NCBI GenBank assembly: GCA_024637045.1
Contig: JAGXFX010000014.1
Location: 1 to 32,528, forward strand
Direction: 5' to 3'
DNA from: Soehngenia sp.
Lineage (GTDB): Bacteria; Bacillota; Clostridia; Tissierellales; Tissierellaceae
Length of the DNA stretch: 32,528 bases
In this document: positions 26,576 to 32,528 of the stretch, piece by piece
Layout of the letters: each line of letters starts with the position of its first letter
Numbering within the stretch: the stretch's first letter is position 1
Program-made: the position numbers and the translations under genes
The notes under the pieces: generated by a model
What the model was told of the DNA's origin: nothing
What the model saw: only the letters and a program-made list of their open reading frames with translations
Database searches by the model: none

Positions 26576-27781
26576 ATGGAAGTGAACAATGAAAAAGAAA
26601 AGATAGTAGCAGAATTACTCATAGCTAATAAAAAACTCATACACCAAAATGAAGAGAAAGAAAAGCGCGCAGCAGAATTAATCATTGCCAACAAAGAGTT
26701 GGCATTTCAAAGTGAGGAAAAAGGAAAGCGTGCAGCAGAATTAATCATTGCCAACAAAGAGTTGGCATTTCAAAGTGAGGAAAAAGGAAAGCGTGCAGCA
26801 GAATTAATCATTGCAAATAAAGAACTCATACACCAAAATGAAGAGAAAGAAAAGCGTGCAGCAGAATTAATCATTGCCAACAACGAGTTGGCATTTCAAA
26901 GTGAGGAAAAAGAAAAGCGTGCAGCAGAATTAATCATTGCAAATAAAGAACTAGCTTTTCAAAATGAAGAGAAAGAAAAGCGTGCAGCAGAATTATCCGC
27001 TGCCAACAAAGAGCTTTTTATTGAGCGAGAAAAAACACATGAGTTCAATAATCAGCTGGAATATCGAGTTATCGAGAGAACAGCTCAACTTGAATCTGTG
27101 AACAAAGAGTTAGAAGCTCTTTCCTATTCTATATCTCATGATTTAAAAGCACCTTTAAGACATATAACAGGGTACATTTCGTTATTAATGAAAAAACATA
27201 TGGACGTGCTTCCTGAAGAAGGCAGGCGTTATCTTAACAACATTTCTTCAGCAGCTATGAATATGGGAGAGTTAATTGATGGACTGCTTCAATTTTCAAG
27301 AACTGGAAGAATAGAAATGAACCGAAAATTGCTCAATATGAATGAAATTGTTGACACTTCGATTCAGTCTGATAGAGAACAGGATCAACAACACAGAATC
27401 GAATTTCATATTAATCCACTGCCACCAGCTTACGGTGATTATGAAATGATAAAATCAGTCTGGAACAACCTTATTGAAAATGCAATAAAATTTTCCAAAA
27501 AAAAAGATCGGGCTAAAATATACATTGGGGCAGAAGAAAGCGATACTGAAATAGTTTACTATATCAAAGATAATGGTGCAGGATTCAATATGGATTATAC
27601 AGAAAAATTATTTACAATTTTTCAACGGTTGCACTCTCGAGAAGATTTCGATGGTACTGGTATAGGACTTGCGACTATTCAAAAAATAATTGTAAGACAT
27701 GGTGGAAGAATTTGGGCTGAAGGTAAAGTTGGGGAAGGCGCAAGCTTTTATTTTACTTTAATCAAAAGAAAGAAAGGATAA
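26576..27781 (+). CDS. Soluble sensor histidine kinase with 21-residue coiled-coil repeats
   Basis: The product has 401 residues and no membrane segment or signal peptide. Residues 9-155 are seven tandem 21-residue units (consensus KRAAELIIANKELAFQNEEKE), three heptads each, which should form one long coiled coil. A short linker (EYRVIERTAQLESVNKELEAL) leads to the dimerisation/phosphoacceptor helix SYSISHDLKAPLRHITGY (His188), then the ATP-binding domain with the N box NNLIENAIKF, G1 DNGAGF, F box and G2 GTGIGLATIQKIIVRHGG. All catalytic motifs look intact. There is no recognisable PAS, GAF or other sensor domain, so input must come through the coil or a partner. ATG 26576 is chosen over TTG 26558 because GGAGA lies 7 bases upstream. 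It is followed after 5 bases by a response regulator gene. Confidence 0.92.
   Translation: MEVNNEKEKIVAELLIANKKLIHQNEEKEKRAAELIIANKELAFQSEEKGKRAAELIIANKELAFQSEEKGKRAAELIIANKELIHQNEEKEKRAAELIIANNELAFQSEEKEKRAAELIIANKELAFQNEEKEKRAAELSAANKELFIEREKTHEFNNQLEYRVIERTAQLESVNKELEALSYSISHDLKAPLRHITGYISLLMKKHMDVLPEEGRRYLNNISSAAMNMGELIDGLLQFSRTGRIEMNRKLLNMNEIVDTSIQSDREQDQQHRIEFHINPLPPAYGDYEMIKSVWNNLIENAIKFSKKKDRAKIYIGAEESDTEIVYYIKDNGAGFNMDYTEKLFTIFQRLHSREDFDGTGIGLATIQKIIVRHGGRIWAEGKVGEGASFYFTLIKRKKG
26600..27040 (+). repeat. Tandem 63-bp coding repeat, seven units
   Basis: Units begin at 26600, 26663, 26726, 26789, 26852, 26915 and 26978. The units at 26663 and 26726 differ by a single base; the first and last units are the most diverged. 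The period of 63 keeps the frame and three heptads, so copy number could change by slippage or recombination without breaking the protein. Confidence 0.95.
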
Positions 27782-27786
27782 TAGAA

Positions 27787-28221
27787 ATGGTATTGAAAAC
27801 AATTCTTTATGTTGAAGACAATCCAATGGATATTGAACTAACATTAGAAGCATTAAACGAAAATAAAGTTGCAAATCCAATTGTTACAGTGCATGATGGT
27901 ATAGAAGCATTGGAGTATTTAAGGTATGAAGGTGCCTTTGAAGATAGAAAAACAAAGAATCCTAGTATGATTCTACTGGATTTGAAAATGCCAAGAATGG
28001 ATGGATTGGAATTTCTGGCAATTGTTAAAAAAGATAAGAAATTAAAGAGCATTCCTGTTATTATGCTCACTTCTTCCAGAGAAGAAAAGGACTTAGTAGA
28101 AGGGTATGATTTGGGAGTAAATGCCTTTATTGTAAAGCCAATTATTTTTTCATCTTTGGTAGATATAATAAAACAGATAAAGGAATTTTGGTTGGTTATA
28201 AACGAATTACCACATCAATGA
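27787..28221 (+). CDS. Single-domain response regulator, Rcp1-like
   Basis: A stand-alone receiver domain of 144 residues. The acidic pair lies in YVEDNPMDIELT, the phospho-acceptor is Asp65 in LLDLKMPRMDG, with Thr/Ser in MLTSS and Lys in FIVKPI. The NPMDIELT and KEFWLVINELP stretches are typical of the Rcp1 group, which usually pair with soluble kinases of the phytochrome-like type. It lies between the kinase and a REC-GGDEF-HD-GYP gene (5 and 14 bases), so it likely relays phosphate from the kinase. It has no DNA-binding output. Confidence 0.93.
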   Translation: MVLKTILYVEDNPMDIELTLEALNENKVANPIVTVHDGIEALEYLRYEGAFEDRKTKNPSMILLDLKMPRMDGLEFLAIVKKDKKLKSIPVIMLTSSREEKDLVEGYDLGVNAFIVKPIIFSSLVDIIKQIKEFWLVINELPHQ

Positions 28222-28235
28222 AAGGGTAAAATATT

Positions 28236-30077
28236 ATGAAACATGAAAATGAAAAGAAAAGCCAATTACGTGTGCTATCTTTAGAAGATTCTTTTATGGA
28301 TTTGGAGCTTATAAAAGAGTGTTTAATTGAAGATTTTGGGCACGAAACTCAAATAGATATGGTATCAAATGAGGAGGATTATGTTTTAGCGCTATCTAAA
28401 GGTAAATATGATCTGATTCTTTCTGATTTTAATTTGCTTGGATTGAATGGCTTTCGTGCATTAGAACTTGCTAAATCGATGGTTCCATCTATTCCGTTTA
28501 TTTGTGTATCTGGGAAAATAGGCGAAGAAGTTGCCACAGAACTTCTAAAACAGGGCGCTACAGATTATGTATCTAAAGAAAAACTTGGAAGGCTAAAGCA
28601 ATCGATAGAAAGAGCACTAAAGGAATTAAAAAACCAAAATGATTTAAAAGAAGCGCATCTAACCCTTATTAAAAGTGAAGAACGATATAAAGCTCTTACT
28701 AAAACTTCAATTGATGGATTTTTTATTTTAGACATAAAAGGCAGTTTATTGGAAGTCAACGATGTCTATTCCAAAACAAGTGGATACTCCGAAGAGGTTT
28801 TACTCACAATGAATATCAAGGATTTGGAATCGGATGAATTTGACAATCAAATTGACGAACACATGAAAAAAATTATCAACATAGGATATGATCAATTTGA
28901 AAGTAAGCATCGTAAAAGAGATGGAACATTCAACTACTTCCATAATAGCATCACTTTTATACCAACTGAAAAAGTATTCATCTGCTTTCTTCACGACATA
29001 ACCGATAGGAAAAGAACTGAAGACGAACTTATACATCTTAGTTATTACGACGGCCTTACAGAGGTATATAACCGAAGATTTTATGAAGAAGAACTTGCCA
29101 GACTGGACACAAAAAGAAACCTTCCACTGACTATAATAATGGCTGATGTAAACGGGCTGAAACTTTTCAATGATTCTTTTGGCCATTCCGTTGGGGATGA
29201 GATTCTTAAGAAAACAGCACAATTAATTAAGAAAGCATGTCGATCTGACGATATTATGGCAAGACTTGGAGGAGATGAATTTGTTATGGTATTACCCAAA
29301 ACAGATCCATACAAAGCAACAAAAATAGTTAAACGTTTAGAAGGATTGATAGCAAAAGAATATTTCAATGGCTTAGTACTATCAGTTTCCTTTGGGTTTG
29401 AAACAAAGGAAAATGTTGAGCAAAAAATGTCTGAAATATTTGCAAATGCAGAAAATCGCATGTACAGACATAAAATATTTGAGCATTCAAGCATGAGAAG
29501 TGAAACAATCAACATTATCATGAATACATTGTTTGAAAAAAGCAAAAGAGAGTCTTTGCATTCAAAGAGAGTTAGTATAATTTGTAAATATATTGCATTA
29601 AACATGAATTTTGAAAAAGATGATGTAAGTAAGATCAAGACAGCTGGGCTTATTCATGACATAGGAAAAATTGGTGTAGATGAATTTATTCTTAATAAAC
29701 CGGGGAAACTTAATGATTTCGAATGGAGTGAGATAAAAAAACATCCGGAGGCAGGCTGGCGTATACTTAGTTCTGCAAAAGAGTTTGTAGAATTAGCGGA
29801 TTTCATTAATGAGCATCATGAAAAATGGGATGGGACAGGATACCCAAAGGGACTAAAAGGCGAAGAAATATCTATTGAAGCGAGGATAATTACTATTGCT
29901 GATACTTATGATGCTATGACCAGCCGGAGGGCTTATAAAAAAGCGTTAAATAAGGAAGAAGCGATAGCAGAATTATTAAGATGCAGAGGCACTCAATTTG
30001 ACCCTGAAATTGTTGATGTATTTGTTAATAAGGTATTACTTAACAGTAATATTCTTACTGAGTTAGATGAAAATTAA
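28236..30077 (+). CDS. REC-PAS-GGDEF-HD-GYP cyclic-di-GMP turnover protein
   Basis: The product has 613 residues and no membrane segment. The order is: receiver (about 8-130, acceptor Asp64 in LILSDFNLLGLNG, Lys in DYVSKEKL); PAS (about 145-265, ERYKALTKTSIDGFFILD); GGDEF (265-420) with the catalytic GGDEF at 345-349 and an upstream RSDD in the I-site position; HD-GYP (about 425-605) with HDIGK at 474 and HHEKWDGTGYPKG (GYP at 535-537). Both the cyclase and phosphodiesterase signatures look intact, so it could make or degrade cyclic-di-GMP depending on state. The receiver makes it the likely output of the adjacent kinase. It closes the operon; no clear terminator follows directly, the first being at 30279. 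Confidence 0.93.
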   Translation: MKHENEKKSQLRVLSLEDSFMDLELIKECLIEDFGHETQIDMVSNEEDYVLALSKGKYDLILSDFNLLGLNGFRALELAKSMVPSIPFICVSGKIGEEVATELLKQGATDYVSKEKLGRLKQSIERALKELKNQNDLKEAHLTLIKSEERYKALTKTSIDGFFILDIKGSLLEVNDVYSKTSGYSEEVLLTMNIKDLESDEFDNQIDEHMKKIINIGYDQFESKHRKRDGTFNYFHNSITFIPTEKVFICFLHDITDRKRTEDELIHLSYYDGLTEVYNRRFYEEELARLDTKRNLPLTIIMADVNGLKLFNDSFGHSVGDEILKKTAQLIKKACRSDDIMARLGGDEFVMVLPKTDPYKATKIVKRLEGLIAKEYFNGLVLSVSFGFETKENVEQKMSEIFANAENRMYRHKIFEHSSMRSETINIIMNTLFEKSKRESLHSKRVSIICKYIALNMNFEKDDVSKIKTAGLIHDIGKIGVDEFILNKPGKLNDFEWSEIKKHPEAGWRILSSAKEFVELADFINEHHEKWDGTGYPKGLKGEEISIEARIITIADTYDAMTSRRAYKKALNKEEAIAELLRCRGTQFDPEIVDVFVNKVLLNSNILTELDEN

Positions 30078-30161
30078 AGGATAGAATGATAATCTTTCAT
30101 TAATTCATATAAAATAGTATGGAAATAATTATTATAACTAAGTACAAAAAACAAATAGTTT

Positions 30162-30177
30162 CACACTTTTTAGCGAT
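30162..30177 (+). repeat. CACACTTTTTAGCGAT direct repeat, right copy
   Basis: Identical over 16 bases and in the same orientation as 26111-26126. It lies 84 bases after the signalling operon. A further TTTAGCG occurs at 30188. Confidence 0.7.
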
Positions 30178-30200
30178 ATTTAAACAATTTAGCGTTAATG

Positions 30201-30237
30201 CTACTTTAAAGAATATCACTAAATTGTATTAAAGTAG
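30201..30237. repeat. Inverted repeat after the signalling operon
   Basis: CTACTTTAA (30201-30209) pairs with TTAAAGTAG (30229-30237) around a 19-base loop. There is no T-run after it. It may be an old element end or a weak transcript 3' structure. Confidence 0.45.
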
Positions 30238-30266
30238 TGGTTATTAGACAATAAAGAACACAAAGT

Positions 30267-30322
30267 TTGATACAATGTAAAGCCCTTGAATTCAAGGGCT
30301 TTTAGTATTTTTGTAGATAAAA
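30267..30322 (+). repeat. Right copy of the ssrA-terminator repeat, interrupted by the IS
   Basis: It matches 25232-25287 with one mismatch. The remaining AGTTG of the repeat lies on the other side of the IS at 31918-31922. Removing the IS restores exactly the same junction, GATAAAAAGTTG, as in the left copy. Confidence 0.8.
30279..30303 (+). terminator. Second copy of the ssrA terminator
   Basis: Same hairpin and T-run as 25244-25268. Here it can stop transcription from the signalling operon before the IS. Confidence 0.75.
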
Positions 30323-31917
30323 TGGGGGTGCGGATGTTTTTTTGGACTCTTTTTAGACAATTCCAAGGCTTTTCCGGTAAGCTGTTATGCTCTTACCCCC
30401 GAGTTTCATTTTGACTCTGTCATTATTGTACCATTTTAAATACTGATCAAGGATTCTTGTAAAGTCATCTATGCTAATATTACTCCATTTACGATTGTAG
30501 AACATCTCGTTTTTGATTCTTCCGAAAAAGCCTTCACAAGCAGCATTATCAGGGGTGTATCCTTTCTTTGACATGGACCGCTTCAGTCCAGCTTTTTCTA
30601 TTAAGTGAATCCAGCCGGGCCAACGGTAATGGCTCCCTCTATCAGAGTGAATAATGGGAGTCTCTCCTTCAACCAAAGTGTTTATTGCTGACTCAAGCAT
30701 ACTTGTAGTCATCTCAGCATCAGGCTGATTGGATATGCTCCATTGAACAACCTTTCCATCAAAGCAATCTATGATTGGTGAAAGATATACTTTCCCTGCT
30801 GGTAGTCTAAATTCTGTAATATCCGTTAGCCATTTACTGTTGGGCTTATCTGCAGAAAAATCTCGTTGGATCATATTATCAGGTGCTGGTGAGAGCTCAC
30901 CCTTGTAAGAGTTGTATTTCCTGGTTTTCTTTGTTTTTGCAACCAAATCTTCTTCTCTCATTAAACGGCGAACTACTTTTTCTGATACACAAATCCCTTG
31001 GTCCTTTAAAATCTTATGAATACGTCTATAGCCGTAGCATTTGTAGTTATTATTGAACAAGTGAATGATTTCTTCTTTTATTTTGTCGTATTTAGTGTTT
31101 ATACCTTTAGCAGACCGCTGATAGTAGTAACTACTCTTCACTAACTGTAGGGAATTGAGTAGATTTTTTAATGGGTACTTTGTTCTTAGGGCATCAATCA
31201 GAATTGTCTTTTCTTTGTTTGTCAGATTGGCTAGACTGATGCCCGGATCTTTTTTTATTAGTTCAGCGGCTCCTTCCAGCAAATCTTTTTCCATGCGAAG
31301 CTTAAACACCTCTTTTTTTAATGTATCAACTTCATCTTCAAGCTCGCCTTTAGTTAAATTTAGATCTTTATCCATTGGTATGTGCAACTCCTCTTGAAAC
31401 AGCTCTCTTTTCCAATTGTAAAGTGTTCCGCGATTAACGTTATGGATTTCTGCAACAACCGAGGCGCTTTCTTTTCGGAAGTGGAGTTCAGAGACTGCTT
31501 TAAATTTATCCTCTTGAGAATATTGTACACTACTTCTACTTATTTTTCTCTCTTCTGGAGCAATTTCAGCTACCCATTTTCTAAGAGTTTCCCTTGAAGG
31601 ATATCCTAATGCTTTGACTGTCCTAGAACAATTTTTGCCTCTTTCGAGGTAATATTCAACAGCCTTACTAATCTCTTCTTCAGTATACCGAGGTTTCATT
31701 TTACATGGATCATTCTCTGAACTATCAATTAGCTGTTGTTGATATTCAGCATACCAGTTTTTTAATGTTCTATAATTTGGATAACCTAATTCCCTTATTA
31801 CATCAGCAATACACTTATCATATTTTAAGTACAGATGTATTGCCCTGTTTCTTTCTTCTCTGGAATACATAGACACCCTCCTAAACTATTTTGTCCAAGA
31901 TTTTTTCCGCATCCCCA
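30323..31917. mobile_element. IS3-family insertion sequence, complete, 1595 bp
   Basis: The ends start TG and finish CA. The terminal 25 bases form imperfect inverted repeats, 18 of 25 matching: TGGGG(G/A)TGCGGA outside and TTGGAC inside. One transposase gene fills the element on the minus strand. No target duplication is seen: AAAA precedes the left end and AGTT follows the right end, whereas IS3 elements usually duplicate 3-5 bases. Confidence 0.88.
30353..31870 (-). CDS. IS3-family transposase, single ORF with repeated N-terminal HTH modules
   Basis: Catalyses transposition of the surrounding element. The product has 505 residues. Three related helix-turn-helix modules occupy about 1-165 (IRELGYPNYRTLKNWYAEY, VKALGYPSRETLRKWVAEI, then a third ending NRGTLYNWKREL), followed by a coiled coil (about 170-205). 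Next come the HTH_21-type linker (YGYRRIHKILKDQGICVSEK) and an integrase core with WLTDITEF, IIHSDRGSHY and NAACEGFFGRIKNE supplying the DDE triad. All three acidic residues are present, so the enzyme may be active. Unlike classical IS3 elements there is no orfA/orfB split or -1 frameshift. The start is ATG at 31870 on the minus strand, supported by an upstream GGAGGG; a GTG at 31876 is also possible. Confidence 0.92.
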   Translation of the reverse strand: MYSREERNRAIHLYLKYDKCIADVIRELGYPNYRTLKNWYAEYQQQLIDSSENDPCKMKPRYTEEEISKAVEYYLERGKNCSRTVKALGYPSRETLRKWVAEIAPEERKISRSSVQYSQEDKFKAVSELHFRKESASVVAEIHNVNRGTLYNWKRELFQEELHIPMDKDLNLTKGELEDEVDTLKKEVFKLRMEKDLLEGAAELIKKDPGISLANLTNKEKTILIDALRTKYPLKNLLNSLQLVKSSYYYQRSAKGINTKYDKIKEEIIHLFNNNYKCYGYRRIHKILKDQGICVSEKVVRRLMREEDLVAKTKKTRKYNSYKGELSPAPDNMIQRDFSADKPNSKWLTDITEFRLPAGKVYLSPIIDCFDGKVVQWSISNQPDAEMTTSMLESAINTLVEGETPIIHSDRGSHYRWPGWIHLIEKAGLKRSMSKKGYTPDNAACEGFFGRIKNEMFYNRKWSNISIDDFTRILDQYLKWYNNDRVKMKLGGKSITAYRKSLGIV

Positions 31918-32110
31918 AGTTGCAGTTTTCTATTGCCAAAAACAAAGTTTTAGTGTCTTTGATTTTATTTTAATAATACAAATGAACGATTATTTGTTTC
32001 TTATTGTTAAGATAAAACCAAAATGGCAGCAGTTTAAAGACTACTGCATAAGAGATGTTGATGCAGCAAGCGAGATATCCGGTTCAGGGTGCCTGACCGC
32101 ATCTTCAGTT

Positions 32111-32237
32111 GAAAAGTGCTATAATTTATTAATAAAAAATTTATTAAAAAAAAAGAGTGTCACGAAGTTGATTCTACCTATGAAAAGTGCTATAATTTAT
32201 TAATAAAAAAGAGTGTCAAGAAGTTGATACTACCTAT
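32111..32237 (+). repeat. Imperfect tandem duplication carrying an extended -10 promoter
   Basis: Copy A (32111-32181) and copy B (32182-32237) both begin GAAAAGTGCTATAATTTATT and end GTTGAT(T/A)CTACCTAT. Copy A carries about 15 extra A/T-rich bases in the middle. Each copy contains TGCTATAAT, an extended -10 element. Confidence 0.85.
32168..32196 (+). promoter_or_regulatory. Promoter of the CPBP-type gene
   Basis: TTGATT (32168-32173, the end of copy A), 17 bases, TATAAT (32191-32196, the start of copy B) with an upstream TG. The duplication itself creates this -35/-10 pairing. Confidence 0.7.
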
Positions 32238-32256
32238 AAAAGAAAGGAAAAAAATT

Positions 32257-32528
32257 ATGAAACTAAAAAGTAATATTTGGGTGTTTGTTCTGATTTCTTA
32301 TGGTTTTTCTTGGTTATTCTGGATTCCGGATGCGTTAGTAGCACAAAATATTTTGAAAGTACCTGAGAGTGTGAAGAACATTCTTGATCTAAATATTGGT
32401 GCATGGGGACCTCTTGTTGGAGCAATTGTTACTACGTTTATTTACCAGAGAGGTGCAGGTGTCAAAAAATTACTCAAACGTGGATACATGTTCCGTATTG
32501 GAAAATGGTGGTGGGTCATCTTACTCAC
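32257..32528 (+). CDS. CPBP-type intramembrane protease, N-terminal part
   Basis: The gene starts at ATG 32257 (ribosome site GAAAGGA 8 bases upstream) and runs off the window; 90 codons are visible. A first membrane segment (IWVFVLISYGFSWLFWIP), a second at GAWGPLVGAIVTTFIYQ and a third beginning WWWVILL match the N-terminal layout of CPBP (CAAX protease/bacteriocin-processing, Abi) family proteins. The catalytic EExxxR and HxxxN motifs would be further downstream, so activity cannot be judged. Family call is from hydrophobic pattern and the GxxGPxxGA segment. Confidence 0.65.
   Translation, partial: MKLKSNIWVFVLISYGFSWLFWIPDALVAQNILKVPESVKNILDLNIGAWGPLVGAIVTTFIYQRGAGVKKLLKRGYMFRIGKWWWVILL

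Larger units (their letters stand above)
31918..32256. other. Intergenic region between the IS and the CPBP gene
   Basis: The first 193 bases hold no recognisable gene. A frame from ATG 31985 lacks a ribosome site and any known motif. The rest is a duplicated promoter-like segment (separate entry). Confidence 0.5.

Noticed and set aside
26600..27040. Repeats as a CRISPR array
   Set aside because: The 63-base units are contiguous with no spacers and keep an open frame coding for a coiled coil.
30353..31870. Programmed -1 frameshift in the IS3 transposase
   Set aside because: The whole protein from HTH modules to DDE core is already in one frame, so no frameshift is needed.
31835..32203. Plus-strand 122-residue ORF across the IS right end
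   Set aside because: It starts inside the transposase gene on the opposite strand, has no ribosome site, and runs into the tandem repeat; no known motif.

Overview
The window looks like a chromosomal segment of a low-GC, Gram-positive, amino-acid-fermenting anaerobe of the Clostridia. The evidence is a selenocysteine-dependent glycine/sarcosine/betaine reductase operon, a CggR-controlled glycolytic operon, a membrane pyrophosphatase of the K+-dependent type, strong AGGAGG ribosome sites, frequent TTG/GTG starts and AT-rich intergenic DNA. The exact genus cannot be fixed from sequence reading alone.

Layout. (1) 1-4363: the end of a grdE-like gene, then grdB with an in-frame UGA (Sec) and a SECIS-like hairpin, then grdC and grdD, closed by a terminator. 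These make the reductase that turns glycine (or a relative) into acetyl phosphate. No grdA lies between grdE and grdB. (2) 4448-12935: rpoN (sigma-54) on its own promoter, then the glycolytic operon cggR-gapA-pgk-tpiA-gpmI-eno, with a CggR-type operator just downstream of a near-consensus promoter. The cggR start codon is abnormal, and a perfect 28-bp palindrome separates gapA from pgk. (3) 12940-16075: a zinc-type ABC uptake operon (lipoprotein, ATPase, permease) ending in its own Fur-family regulator. Its best promoter overlaps the eno terminator. (4) 16112-18470: secG and a membrane-bound pyrophosphatase. (5) 18505-22088: an alpha/beta hydrolase, a membrane-anchored MurF-like ligase and D-Ala-D-Ala ligase (envelope). 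(6) 22134-25268: rnr, smpB and ssrA (tmRNA), a complete ribosome-rescue and mRNA-disposal cluster.

(7) 25232-32237 is an accessory region just downstream of ssrA. A 61-nt sequence containing the ssrA terminator occurs at both edges (25232 and 30267, the second split by an insertion sequence). Between the copies lie decayed IS material, a small DUF1413-like protein and a three-gene phosphorelay/c-di-GMP operon: a soluble histidine kinase with a seven-unit 21-residue coiled-coil repeat, an Rcp1-like single-domain response regulator, and a REC-PAS-GGDEF-HD-GYP protein. Identical 16-bp repeats flank this module. An intact-looking IS3-family element with a single-ORF transposase (30323-31917) interrupts the right-hand repeat. 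The window ends in a partial CPBP-type membrane protease gene preceded by a duplicated promoter segment.

The most unusual part is the signalling island at the ssrA terminator: an apparently complete kinase to receiver to c-di-GMP turnover module without a recognisable sensor domain, carried between site-like repeats but with no integrase in view. The rest is mostly well-known housekeeping biology with some regulatory details worth checking.
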